Below are positions 23,334 through 34,430 of a DNA stretch of 64,000 bases, in pieces. Made by a program: the position numbers and the translations under genes. The stretch's first letter is position 1. The number at the start of each line of letters is the position of its first letter. Source of the stretch: Moringa oleifera (Eukaryota > Streptophyta > Magnoliopsida > Brassicales > Moringaceae). The notes below the pieces were generated by a model. The model had not been told where the DNA came from and searched no databases. It worked only from the letters and a program-made list of their open reading frames with translations. The stretch covers positions 601,001 to 665,000 of the forward strand of contig JAJFZO010000094.1 in assembly GCA_021397835.1 (NCBI GenBank), read 5' to 3'.

Positions 23334-24202
23334 TTTACAAAAGAAGGGTCTCAAAATAAAGGAACTATTTACAAAAGAAGGGTCTCTCTCTAAGAGTACC
23401 CAAAGCCTCTAGCTACCCATACACTTAAGTTTGTATTACTCAATGTCTTTGCAACTGAACCCAAGCTCCCTTTTTATACCAGTTGAAGAGTGTCCTACTC
23501 AAACACTTCCTCTTAGTTATCCCACGTTTTTTGGATAGGGCACCCAATCTTGATCATGAATCTTTATCTCATTGAGGCTTATATTCAAAGTTTGGATAGC
23601 ATCCTCCTCTTCGCAAGGACTCTTCTTGAGTCAAGGATCTCATCTCCTTTGAAGTCTTCTCTAAGCCTTCTTATCCGCTTTTAACTAGTTTGGATAGGCT
23701 TGAGGAGGTGGTTTCCGTTCAGGACTCTTTTCGAGCCTTATCTACCTTGGCTTTCGGGATAAACATCTCTTTCTTATCCTTCTATCGCCTTAATCCTCCT
23801 CTAACCAATAACCATATCCTTTCTTTCTGGAATATCTTTGCTTGCTGGACTTTCCATCCATGCCAAGCTGGGTTCTTGGATTCTGCCCTGTGTTCCCGTC
23901 ATTGGACATATCCACACCACCGTGTGCTGGTGCTTGCTTGAGGAATCTCTGCCGCTTTCTCCTTAAGTGGGCTTATGGGTCTATTTGTGTGCTTCGTCCC
24001 TCGCTCTTAACGTTCCCAACTCACCAGCGAATCTTGCCACTGTAAGTATGAAACTCGACTTTTCACCAAGTCTCTCGCATTCGTTTTCATATATAACTCA
24101 TTCGTTTTTGCCTTGCTAGCGTGGTCCTTCACACTTGTAGGTCCGGGCGTGGAGCAAGACTCACCATGCTACGCCTTAGTACTCAGATTCATGGGTCTAA
24201 TA
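23334..24202 (-). mobile_element. gypsy LTR fragment inserted in 18S (unit B)
   Basis: About 869 bp matching the complete LTR at 40790-41808. Its outer end (24202) is intact in position: a diverged TCTAATA stands for TCTGACA, followed by ATAGG, a one-base variant of the target duplication GTAGG, and then 18S. The inner ~150 bp of the LTR are missing and replaced by 26S sequence at about 23334. A partial tandem duplication of about 34 bp (TTTACAAAAGAAGGGTCTC twice) lies at 23334-23390. No internal coding region is left. Confidence 0.88.
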
Positions 24203-24578
24203 ATAGGCAACTATCCTACCATTGAAAGTTGATAGGGTAGAAATTTAAATGATGCATCGCCGGCACAATGGCCTTGTGATCCATCGAGTTATGATGAATC
24301 ATCAAAGCAACAGGCGAAGCCCGCGTTGATCTTCTATCTAATAAATGTGCCTCTTTCAAAAGTCGAGGTTTGTTGCATGTATTAGTTGTAGAACTACTAC
24401 GGTTATCTAAGTAGTAGGCCATCAAAAAAACTATAACTGATTTAATGAGCCATTTGCAGTTTCACATAACTGATTTAATGAGCCATTTGCAGTTTCACAG
24501 TCTGAATTAGCTCATACTTACACATGCATGGCTTAATCTTTAGACAAGCATATGACTACTGGCAGGATCAACCAGGTA
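24203..24578 (-). rRNA. 18S rRNA 5'-end fragment (unit B)
   Basis: The first ~340 nt of 18S on the minus strand, ending at 24578 with the conserved GATCCTGCCAG start block. It carries an exact 33-bp tandem duplication (24433-24465 and 24466-24498) absent from the other copies, which would disrupt helices near the 5' end. The rest of this 18S is lost beyond the LTR. Confidence 0.93.
24433..24498. repeat. 33-bp tandem duplication inside 18S (unit B)
   Basis: The block starting ATAACTGATTTAATGAGCC and ending TTTCAC occurs twice, head to tail and identical. Units A, C, D and E have one copy. It marks this 18S as a pseudogene. Confidence 0.9.
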
Positions 24579-25885
24579 CCATCTTTCAAGACATCGTGCC
24601 AACTAGGACCAAAGCGTGCCGCAAGGCTCACTGAGGCCAAAGTTATCGCGATCATCGCTCAAAATCGATGGGACATGGGACAAATGCTTTCGCTTAGATA
24701 GGTAGAGGTCGAGGCCACTCCTATCGCAACACTTTTTGCACCCGAGGAGATGATCGAGCGCCCGTGTGCCAAAGTAGCCACATACCAAAGTAACCCATGC
24801 TTGGAGCACGAGGCCCGGTTGAGGTTTCAACCCATGCCTACGAGGGACATGGTGCAAAGATAGCTGACTTGAATCATCGAATTCCGTTTTTGAAGGCATG
24901 CGACACAGGGTCCCGATGTCACCCACGAAAAGCCAACGTATGGCTCAGGGTCGAGCTTGAAGCGACATGCTAGCTGATAGCATGATGCGGGAGCATGGAG
25001 CCTGCCAACGCGCACGACTAGATCACCACTCACACGCGGCACGTATAAATGGGCAGCAACAGCACCAAACAAGCTGCAAGCCGATGAGCGAAAGGGCCAT
25101 CGATCATGCAGGTCGTCGAGTGCCGTCACACCCACGCAACTAAGCGCGAAATTGTTCGATAGCGAGGGACAATTCTTCGATGCCAAAGGACCATCAATGA
25201 GGCCTTGGCAATAGTGGTGTCACGCGGTGCCGAGGTTGGCCGTGTGGCTCGCTCGATGTTAACGATCGACGATGATGGTGTCGTCGACCGTGCTGGGCAA
25301 CGAGTCCGCCTCGACAAGCCTGAGCATCGGGATCCAACCCCATGTCTGCTGCCTCGAGGGCCTGCGATGAAGCACTCTGCATGTTCAAAATCCCCTCAGT
25401 GATTTGGCCCTCGCGTAGCATGCATCATCGTTAGCTTCGTTGCCCACACCATCGTACTTTTCTAGCCACATCCCAGCTTATTATCCCATGATTTAACGGA
25501 TTTTGTTTCCCACGTTTTTCCCACCGATGAGGCCTTTGCAGCAGGGGTGTCATGCGTGGCCCAAGCTGGCTGTATGGCTCGCTTGATGCTAATGGTTGAC
25601 GATCGTGTCTTCGATCACGCTGCACAACGAGTTCGCCTAGGCAAGCTTGAGCATCAGGATCCAATACCGCATTCGCCACCTCGAGGGCCTGCGAAAAAGC
25701 ACTCCACATGCTCAAAAATTCCCCCCAGTGACTTGGCCTTTGCGTAGCTTACATTATCGTTAGCTTCGTCGCCCACACCGTCGAGCTTTTCTAGCCACAT
25801 CCCAGCTTATTATCCCACGATTTCGTTTCCTAGGTTTGCTCTACTCCAATGGCTTCTGATCGGGCATCCCACACTCTTCGACGAC
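24579..25885 (-). other. 5' ETS with 330-bp duplication, promoter lost (unit B)
   Basis: 5' ETS sequence homologous to units A, C and D. The part nearest the promoter is present twice in tandem (about 25196-25525 and 25526-25853). Past the ACACTCTTCGACGACGTCAC segment the sequence jumps into the spacer repeats at about 25886. The whole putative Pol I initiation region and the unique upstream spacer are therefore deleted. Confidence 0.8.
25196..25853. repeat. ~330-bp direct duplication within the 5' ETS (unit B)
   Basis: The copies begin GATGAGGCCTT(T/G)GCA and run through TAGCCACATCCCAGCTTATT to the GTTTCC segment. They are clearly homologous but differ at many positions, mostly transitions, so the duplication is old. 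The other units carry one copy. Confidence 0.85.
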
Positions 25886-27587
25886 GTCACCGCACGCTAG
25901 GGCATGCAGCCCATGCCATGCCTGCTAGTGGCTGCCGAGGCATGCCTCCCGTGCCCAGGGTCCATGCGACGTGGTCCCCCCTAGCTCGCTCACTGGGCAC
26001 TACGTCAAGGGTCAGGGACGTGAGGGCTGGCCCGCGATGGGCGCCACTAACCTGGCTGGCGTGCCCACCGATGCCACACGCTGGGCACTTGGCCCATGCC
26101 GTGCCTGCTAGAGGCTGCCTAGGAATGCCTCCCGTGCCATGGGTTAGTGCGACGCGGCTCCCCTGGCTCGCTCGCTGGGCACTACGTCAAGGGAGAGGGA
26201 CAACGGGGCTGGCTCGCAATAGGCACCACTGGCCTGGCTGGCGCGCCCACCGCTGCCGCACGTTATGCACTTGGCCCATGCCGTGCCTACTGGGGGATGC
26301 TGAGGCATACCTCTCATGCCTAGGGTTCGTGCGATGCGGCCCACCTAGCTCGCTTGCTGGGCATTACGTCGAGGGACTGGGATAAGGGGGCTGGCTCGCG
26401 ATGGGCGCCCGTGGCCTGGGTGGCGTGCCTACCTCTGCCGCACGCTGGGCATGCAACCCATGTCATGCCTGTTGGGGGCTGCCAAGGCATGTGTCTCATG
26501 CCTAGGGTCCGTGCAATGCAGCTCCCATGGCTCGCTCGCTCGACACCATGTTGATAGGCAAGGATGAGGGGGTGGCTTGCAATAGGCGATCGTGGCCTGG
26601 TCGGCGCACCCACTGCTGCCGCACACTGGGCAAGCAGCCCATGCTGTGCCTGCTAGGGGCTGCAAAGGCATGCCTTCCATTCCCAGGGTTCGTGTGACAC
26701 AGCTCCCCTCACTCACTCGCTGGGCAATAAGTCGAGGGGCAGGGACTAGGGGCCTGGCTTGTGATGGGTGCCTATCGCCCAGCTAGCGCACCCACCACTA
26801 CATCACACTGGGCAACCAGCCCATGCTGTTCCTGCTGGGGGCTCTAGAGGCATGCCTCCCAAGCCCAGGGTCTGCGCTATGTGGCTCCCCTAGCTTGCTC
26901 GCTAAGCACCGTGTCGAGGGGCAGGGATGATAGGGCTGGTTAGCGATGGGCGCCCGTGACTTGTCTGGTGCGCCCACCGCTGTTGCACGCTGGGAAAGCA
27001 GCCCATGATGTGCCTGCTGGAGGCTGCCAAGGCATGCCTCTCGTACCTAGTGTCCATGCAACGCGGCTCCCCTGGCTCGCTTGCTGGGCGTTGTGTCGAG
27101 ATTAGGGGGCAAGGGGGCTCGCTTGCGATGAACGGCCGTGGCCTGGCTTGCGCGCCCACCGCTGCCGCACGTTGGGCACTTGGCCCATGCCGTGCATGCT
27201 GGGGCCTTCCAAGGCATGCCTCCCACAACCAGTGTCCATGGGATGCTGCTCCCCTGGCTCGCTCGCTGGGCAGTAAGTTGAGGGGTAGGGACAAGGGGCC
27301 TGTCCCGCGATGGCCGCCTGTGGCCTGACTAGCATGCCTGCCGTTGCCAGACGCTGGGCAAGCTGCCCATGTCACGCTTGCTGGGGGCTGATGAGGCATG
27401 CCTCTCGTGCCTAGGGTCCGTGTGACGCGTGTCCTCTGGCTCGCTCACTAGGCAGTAAGTCGAGGGGAAGGGACGAGTGGGCTGGCTCGTGATGCGCGCC
27501 CGTGGCTTGGCTAGCGTGCCCACTGCTACTACACGCTGGGCAAGAAGCCTATGCCGTGCATGCTGGTGGCTTCCGAGGCATGCCTCC
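25886..27587. repeat. rDNA spacer (IGS) tandem repeat array 3
   Basis: About 9-10 copies of the ~180-bp spacer unit. The left edge joins the 5' ETS of unit B directly. The right edge joins the 3' ETS of unit C at about 27588, inside a repeat unit. Both the CAAGCAGCCC and CACTTGGCCC subtypes are present. Confidence 0.92.
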
Positions 27588-27763
27588 CCAATGCTTCCCA
27601 ATATATTTCAAAGTTTTTTTTCCCTTGGCTTTCTCATTCTCCACAAGCCCAAAGGACTTGCTTTTTTTTCCAGGTCATTATCTTAAGGGACGATTTTAGA
27701 CCTTGAGCCATTAATTGCCGAAAAAAGAGGGACAATTGTTATGAGGGTTCGGGAAAGGGGGAA
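27588..27763 (-). other. 3' ETS, truncated distally (unit C)
   Basis: Sequence following the 26S 3' end on the minus strand, homologous to 46412-46676 and 54212-54463. About 75-100 bp of the distal part seen in units D and E are missing. Landmarks are AGCCCAAAGGACTTGCTT and GAGGGACAATTGTTATG. No gene is seen. Confidence 0.75.
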
Positions 27764-28156
27764 GGGACGAATCGAAGTGACAAAGAGCCGAATCTCAGTG
27801 GATCGTGGTAGCAAGGCCACTCTCCCACTTGCGATACCCCATCGTGTATTTAAGTCATCTGCAAATGATTCTACTCGTCACTCAGTGGGAATCACCCTTC
27901 AAGGCAGCCCGTCAGGCTCCTCCACAGCGCGGGCTTGGCCAATGACATGTGCCTTTAGGGGCTGGGTGACCCCTACTGCAGGTCGATAATCATGCGATAG
28001 GCGCATGCATCGCTTCTAGCCTGGATTCTGACTTAGAGGCATTCAGTCATAATCTAGCGCATGGTAGTTTCGCGCCACTGGCTTTTCAACTAAGCGCGAT
28101 GACCAATTGTGCAAATCAACGGTTCCTCTCATACTAGGTTGAATTACTATCGCGAT

Positions 28157-28191
<35 letters not shown>

Positions 28192-28249
28192 TAGCTCATG
28201 TTCCCTATTGGTGGGTGAACAATCCAACACTTGGTGAATTCTGCTTCAT

Positions 28250-28286
<37 letters not shown>

Positions 28287-30124
28287 AACGTTGCTATGAA
28301 CACTTGGCTATCACAAGCCAGTTATTCTTGTGGTAACTTTTCTGACACCGCTAGCTTTAAATTTTGAAGGTCTAAAGGATCGATAGCCACACTTTCACAG
28401 TTCGTATTCGTACTGGAAATCAGAATCAAACGAGCTTTTACCTTTTTGTTTCACACGAGATTTTTGTTCACGTTGAGCTCATCTTAGGACACCTGTGTTA
28501 TCTTTTAACAGATGTGACACCCCAGCCAAACTCCCCACCTGACAATGTCTTCTGCCCGGATTGGCCGACCGAAACCAACCTTGGGTCTAAAAAAAGAGGC
28601 GATGCCCCGCCTCTGATTCACGAAATAAGTAAAATAACGTTAAAAGTAGTGGTATTTCACTTTCGCCGTTTTCGGCTTCCACTTCTCCGACACCTCTCAA
28701 GTCATTTCACAAAGTCGGACTAGAGTCAAGCTCAACAGGGTCTCCTTTTCCTGTTAATTCTGCAAAGCCCATTCCCTTGGTTGTGGTTTCACTAGATAGT
28801 AGACAGGGACAGTGGGAATCTCGTTAATCCATTCATGTGTGCCACTAATTAGATAACGAGGCATTTGGCTACCTGAAGAGAGTCATAGTTACTCCCACCG
28901 TTTACCCATGCTTAGTTGAATTTCTTCACTTTGACATTCAGAACACTGGACAAAAATCACATTACGTGAGCATCCGTAGGGACCATCGCAATGCTTTATT
29001 TTAATTAAACAGTTGGATTCCCCTTGTCAGTACTAGTTCTGAGTTGGCTGTTTAACGCCCGAGGAAGGCCCCCGAAGGAATCGTTCACAGTCCATCCCCT
29101 GGCCGGCATGCGACGACCTGCTCTCGCCATGGGAGCAGCTCGAGCAGTCCACCGATAATCGATAGGTTCGGGATTGGGACCCTCGTTCCCAGCCCTCAGA
29201 GCCAATCTTTTTCAACCAAGCACGATGACCAATCCTTTTCTCGAGGTTGTGGATCCATTTTGCCAACTTCCCTCGCCTAAATTGTTCCATTGACCAGAGG
29301 CTATTCACCTTGGACACCTGATGCGGTTATGAGTACGATCGGACGTGCGGTGCTCTTTCAGCCACTGAACCCTACCTTCGGCTGAGCTGTTTCCACGGTA
29401 GGCAGGCTACTAAACAGAAAAGATAACTCTTTTTGGGGCCCCCGTCGACGTCTCTGGACTCCCTAACATTACTGTCAGTCGCCACGTTCCAGTTCTAAAA
29501 TTTTAACCGGAGCTCCTTTCGAAGCTCGCGCCAAGGCACTATCCGACAGGCTTCCACTGTTTCTTAGGATCGACGAACCCATATGCAAGTGCCATTCACA
29601 TGGAACCTTTCCCCTCTTCAGCCTTCAAAGTTCTCATTTGAATATTTGATACTACCAACAAGATCTGCACCAATGGCCCCTCCGTCCTGGCTCGTGCCCC
29701 GGGTATGACGGCAACCACTGTGCCCTCCTTCTCATTGGGACTTGGCCCTTGCCCCAACAACTGGGTATAGGTCCTGTGCTTCAGCACCATCCATTTTTTA
29801 GGTTAGTTAATTCAGTGAGTGAGTTGTTACACACTCCTTAGCGGATTTCGACTTTCATGACCACCATCCTGCTGTCTTAATCGACCAACACACTTTGTGG
29901 GTTCTAGGTTAGTGCACAGTTAGGCATCGTAACCAAGCTTTCGGTTCATCTCGCATCGCCAGTTCTGCTTACCAAAAATGGCCCACTTGGAGCTTTTGAT
30001 TCCGTGGGACGGCTCAACGAAGTAGCCGCCTCATACTACTTATTTAAAGTTTGAGAATTAGTTGATGGCATTGCGCTCCTGATGCCTCTAATCATTCGTT
30101 TTACCCAATAGTACTCACATCTAA

Positions 30125-30171
<47 letters not shown>

Positions 30172-30647
30172 AGTTCAATTAGTCTTTCACCCATATACCC
30201 TAGTCAGACGAACGATTTGCCCGTTAGTATCGCTGCGGGCCTCCACTAGAGTTTCCTCTAGCTTTGCCCTATTCAGGCATAGTTCACCATCTTTCAGGTC
30301 CCGACAGGCATGCTCGCACTCGAACCTTTCTTAAAAGATCGAGGTCGGTCGGCGGTGCACCCGCGAGGGATCTCGCCAATCAATTTCCTTGCGCCTTACG
30401 GGTTTACTCATCTGTTGACTCACACACATGTCACACTCCTTGGTTTGTGTTTCAAGATGGGTCGACGCCCACTGGTCGACGCCGGGAGCGCATTGCCAGC
30501 CACGATCTTGACAATGACGTCTCCGCTAGCGTATCAAAGGCTGGGGCTTGGGCAGCCATCATAATCTGCATCGATCCGCACCCCGAGTCGATCGACGGAC
30601 TGGCTCGTGGCCATTTCACATCCGACCAAGGTGCATCATCGGCCCCA

Positions 30648-30694
<47 letters not shown>

Positions 30695-31007
30695 GAAGTC
30701 CTTTTCATCTTTCCCTTGTGGCGCTTGTTCGCTATCAGTCTCTCACCTATATTTAGCCTTGGACGAAATTTATCACCCTATTAGGTTTACATTCCCAAAC
30801 AACCCGACTCATCGACAATGCCTCGTGGTACGATGGGGTCTGGGCGGGACGGGGCTCTCAGCCTCTTTGGCACCCCTTTCTAGGGGACTTGGGCCCCTGT
30901 CCGTCACTGAGGACGCTTCTCCATACTACAATTCGGGCGCCGAGGGTGCACAATTTTCAAGCTGGGCTTTTCCTGGTTTGCTTGCCATTACTAAGGGAAT
31001 CCTTCTT

Positions 31008-31046
<39 letters not shown>

Positions 31047-31074
31047 TGGGTGGTCCCGCCTGATCTGGGGTCGC
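27764..31074 (-). rRNA. 26S rRNA gene copy, near full length, degenerate (unit C)
   Basis: About 3311 bp with both ends of plant 26S rRNA recognisable: the 3' end at GGGACGAATCGAAG (27764) and the 5' end near 31074. It would be the large-subunit catalytic rRNA, but the sequence is decayed. The sarcin/ricin loop reads CTCATACT on the plus strand (about 28127-28134) instead of CTCGTACT, a change at a universally conserved CpG. It shares with unit E a deletion of about 17 bp near 28157, a deletion of about 57 bp near 29345, and a ~25-bp insertion (29209-29233). A 255-aa open frame inside it is chance. Confidence 0.95.
29209..29233 (-). other. ~25-bp templated insertion in 26S (unit C)
   Basis: TTTTCAACCAAGCACGATGA and the following CCAAT interrupt the normal 26S sequence AGCCAATCCTTTTC found in unit D (about 48053). 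The inserted bases copy a 26S segment about 1.1 kb away (28083-28107), with two base differences. The flanking CCAAT homology suggests template switching. Unit E has the same insertion (55877-55901). Confidence 0.8.
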
Positions 31075-31262
31075 ATCTCGATCGATCGATCGTTGGGTCT
31101 GTGAGTTGCGAGCGATCGATGCGCGCACAAGGGAACACGAGGCTTTCTCTACCACCGCCAAGCCATGATGCGACATCGCTCAAGGCTCTTTTTTAGGCCA
31201 ACCGTGAGCTGAAGGCGCACAGGAGGCCAACATCCACCCTTGCAATCGAGGGCGACAGTGCT
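31075..31262 (-). other. ITS2 with ~35-bp deletion (unit C)
   Basis: 188 bp between 26S and 5.8S. It begins with the GATCGATCGATC tract and lacks the block CACGATGGTCC...GGGGCTCGGG seen in units A and D. Unit E has the same deletion. Confidence 0.82.
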
Positions 31263-31421
31263 TGACACCCAAGCAGACGTGCCCTTGGCTTGATGGCTTC
31301 AGGCTTAACTTGCGCTCAAAGACTCGACGGTTCATGGGATTCCGTAATTCACACCAAGTATCGCATTTGGCTACATTCTTCATTGATGCGACAGTCGAGA
31401 TATCCGTTGTCGATAGTCATT
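31263..31421 (-). rRNA. 5.8S rRNA gene copy (unit C)
   Basis: About 159 bp with the conserved TTCACACCAAGTATCGCATT block (31350-31369 on the plus strand). A few positions are changed, such as GATGCGACAGTCGAG for the usual GATGCGAGAGCCGAG. Order and length are normal. It is flanked by ITS2 and a full ITS1. Confidence 0.93.
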
Positions 31422-31671
31422 TTAGACATTATCTAGGGATGATGCAACCGCCAGTCGCGCACCGAGATCGGGGCGACTAAGATGCACTTTTTCATTCGAG
31501 TTCCTTGGTACATCCCACACTGTGAGTTTTGTTGTTGCGCACGATGAGGGGCTTGGGCGTGAGCCCGCGCACCCTTGCCGCACGAGGCGGGATGAGGGGC
31601 TTGAGAGTCCTCCGCCCCGTCGGTGCGTTTACAACGTGTTCGTGGGTCATTTTGCTGAGCGAGTTTTTGAT
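31422..31671 (-). other. ITS1, complete (unit C)
   Basis: About 250 bp between the 5.8S 5' end and the 18S 3' end. It contains the TTTTCATTCGAGTTCCTTGG segment (31489-31508). Unlike units A and D the junction with 18S is intact (GATCCTTCCACAGGTTCACC). Confidence 0.85.
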
Positions 31672-31707
31672 GATGATCCTTCCACAGGTTCACCTTCGAA
31701 AACCTTA

Positions 31708-31753
<46 letters not shown>

Positions 31754-31848
31754 ATGACGTCGCAAACAGCGAATCGCTGATGTCACTGTGATCCAAACAC
31801 TTCACTGGACCATTCAATCGATAAGAGCGATAGGCGGTGTGTGCAAAA

Positions 31849-31882
<34 letters not shown>

Positions 31883-32312
31883 TGTTTAGTAGGAATTCCT
31901 CATTGAAGACCAACAATTGCAATGATCTATCCCTATCACGATGAAATTTCAAACATTACTTGGGCTTGTCAGCAAAGGCTATAAACTTGTTGAATACATG
32001 AGTGTAGTGCGCGTGCGACCTAGAACATCTAATAGCATCACAGACCACTTCCATGTAGCTAGTTAGCAGGCTGAGGTCTCGTTCATTAAAGAAATTAACC
32101 AAAAAAATTGCTCCACCAACTAAGAATGGCCATGCACCACCATCCATAGAATCAAGAAAGAGCTCTCAGTTTATTAATCCTTACTATGTCTAGACCTATT
32201 AAGTTTCCCCATGTTGAGTCAAATTAAGCAGCAGGCTCCACTCTTGGTGGTGCCCTTCCTTCAATTCCTTTAAGTTTTAGCCTTGCGACCATACTCCCCT
32301 CGAAACCCAAAG

Positions 32313-32351
<39 letters not shown>

Positions 32352-32777
32352 CAACATCCGCTGATCCCTGGTTGGCATCATTTATGGTTAAGACTAGGAC
32401 GGCATCTGATCGTCTTTGAGCCCCCAACTTTCATTCTTGATTAATTAAAACATCCTTGGTAAATACTTTCGTAGTTGTTCATCTTTCATAAATCCAAGAA
32501 TTTCACCTCTGACTATGAAATATGAATGCCCCCGATTGTCCCTGTTGATCATTACTTCGATCCCGAAGGCCAACAGAATAGGATCGAAATCCTATGATGT
32601 TATCCCATGCCAATGTATTTAGAGCGTAGGCTTGCTTTAAGCACTCTAATTTCTTCAAAGTAATAGTGTCAGAGGCACGACCCAGCCATTTAAGGCCAGG
32701 AGCGCATCACCGACAGTTGGGATGAGCCAACTGGTGCACACTGTAGGCGAACTGACCAACCCATCCCAAGGTCCAAT
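31672..32777 (-). rRNA. 18S rRNA 3' part, interrupted by copia remnant (unit C)
   Basis: This is the 3' ~1.1 kb of 18S. The 3' end carries the conserved CTTCCACAGGTTCACC block near 31678-31694. A deletion of about 70 bp at about 32047 joins CACAGACC to ACTTCCATG. The decoding-site segment near 31828-31845 is changed. The sequence stops after CAAGGTCCAA at 32777, where copia LTR sequence begins. About 290 bp of 18S between this point and the gypsy site are missing from unit C. Confidence 0.93.
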
Positions 32778-33025
32778 TAGGACCAATCCCAAGGAAGAGA
32801 ATATTATTCCTTGTACTCTTTATAATAGAAATACAACACCTATATATACTAGGTAGTAGCATACTAATCAAGGAGTAGATTGCTCCTTGATATATAGTAA
32901 CAGCTTACCAATCAAGGGGTAGATTACTCCTTTCTTATTATAGACAATAATATTACAGCTAGTATATTACTACTAGTATATCTAAAAATAATCTACTTTA
33001 ATTTTCAACATAAGATTTTCTAACA
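32778..33025 (-). repeat. copia 3' LTR (about 248 bp, outer end uncertain)
   Basis: On the minus strand it starts TGTTAGAAAATCTTATG at 33025, directly after the polypurine tract, and runs to about 32778. The expected CA end is not clear, so the LTR may be slightly truncated. It holds an inverted repeat with 9-bp perfect arms (ATCAAGGAG, 32867-32875, and CTCCTTGAT, 32883-32891) and a weaker second copy near 32915-32940. Confidence 0.8.
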
Positions 33026-33044
33026 CTCCCCCTCAAGCTGGAGC
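33026..33044 (-). other. copia polypurine tract
   Basis: The minus strand reads CCAGCTTGAGGGGGAG immediately before the LTR start TGTTAG. This is the typical plant copia polypurine tract, used to prime plus-strand DNA synthesis. Confidence 0.85.
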
Positions 33045-33518
33045 ATAAATGTCTATCATGCAAAGCTTACCACTCAATCTGTGGAAATCTTCCTTCTTAA
33101 GTGCTTTAGTAAACATATCAGCAATTTGATCTCTTGAAGGTGTAAAAGGAGTGCAAATTTTCTTGTCAGTAACTGAATTTCTCACAAAATGACAATCGAC
33201 TTCTATATACTCTGTTCGTTCATGAAAAACAAGATTGCTTGCAATATGAATTGCAGCTTGATTATCACAATACATAGGAATAGGATCTGAATAGATGATA
33301 CCAAAATCTTTAAGGAGAGCTTTCAACCAAATCAGCTCACGTATAGTTTGAGCCATGGCACGATATTCTGCTTCAGCACTAGATCTTGAGACAGTTATCT
33401 GTTTCTTACTCTTCCAAGTTATTAGATTCCCACCCACAAAGGTACAATATCTAGATGTAGATTTTCTATCACTTTTATCACCAACATAGCTAGCATCAGA
33501 ATAGCCAACTAATTTCAT
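33033..33518 (-). pseudogene. copia RNase H domain (161-codon open segment)
   Basis: The C-terminal part of the copia polyprotein, the RNase H that removes the RNA template during reverse transcription. The open segment includes YSDASYVGDKSDRKSTSRY at its start, SRSSAEAEYRAMA in the middle and DQIADMFTKAL near the end, all hallmarks of plant copia RNase H. The usual HERTKHIEVDCHFVR motif has changed residues (TEYIEVDCHFVR). This is the best preserved part of the element. There is no start codon of its own; it is a piece of a longer polyprotein broken upstream near 33540. Confidence 0.92.
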
Positions 33519-33539
33519 ATGATTGTTATTTTTAAATCA

Positions 33540-34430
33540 TAATCATTTTCCTGGAGATTTCTTTATATATCTCAAAATGTTGCGGGCAGCCTCCCAATGA
33601 CCTTTTTTAGGCTTACTCATGAATTGATTAAGCAAACCCATGGCATGCATAATGTCCAGTCTAGTAACTGTCAAGTAAATAAGCTTCCCAACAAGTCTTC
33701 TATATTGTCCATAGTCTGCAAAGTCATTATCCTCCTTCCACAGGTCAAGATTAGGTTCCATTAGTGTATTCAACGGTTTTGCACCAAGTAAACCTACTTC
33801 TTGTAATAGATCAGTTGCATACTTTCTTTGAGACAGTACTATACCTTTTTTGCCATTAGCAACTTTAATATCAAGAAAGCACCTTAATTGACCAAGAACT
33901 TTGGTGACAAATTATCGGTGCAAATGTTTCTTGGTTCTTCGATTCCATTTACATCACTACCTGACAAGAGTATATCATCAACATAAACAATAAATATTAC
34001 AATCCCCAATGAACTATGTTTTACAAAAATCAAATGATCAGCTTGACTTCGCTTGAATCCTACTACAAAAACAACTTGGCAAAACTTATCAAACCAAGCT
34101 CTAGGACTTTGCTTCAATCCATAAATAGCCTTGTTGAGCTTACATACTAAGTGAGTCTCCCCCAGAGCAACAAAGCCTGGTGGTTGCTACATATAAACTT
34201 CCTCATTCAAATCTCCATAAAGAAATGCATTCTTGACATCTAGTTGATACCGCGACCAATCACGATTAACTGTAACTGAGATGGCCACACAAATAGAGTT
34301 CAACTTGGCAACAGGTGAAAAGGTTTCAAAGAAGTCAATACCTGGTGTCTGCGTGTATCCTTTTGTAACTAGTCGGGCTTTATATCGATGAACAGAACTA
34401 TTAGGATTGTATTTGACTATCAAGACCCAA
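33540..34430 (-). pseudogene. copia reverse transcriptase domain, broken
   Basis: Three open segments on the minus strand carry copia RT. The first (34187-34423) has [14 protein letters not shown] and [17 protein letters not shown]. The second (33884-34117) has KQSPRAWFDKFCQVVF and the catalytic YVDD (IVYVDDILLSGSD, about 33963-33995). The third (33543-33773) has YRRLVGKLIYLTVTRLDI and the thumb/connection region. Stops separate them, including one right after EEVYM at about 34187. RT would copy the element RNA into DNA; this copy cannot be translated as one protein. Confidence 0.92.

Noticed and set aside
23334..24202. Independent second gypsy insertion in unit B
   Set aside because: Its 18S-side boundary is at the same base as in units C and E, so a shared insertion is simpler.
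30264..31031. 255-aa plus-strand open frame as a gene
   Set aside because: It is the antisense of the 26S rRNA 5' region and is broken in the other 26S copies.
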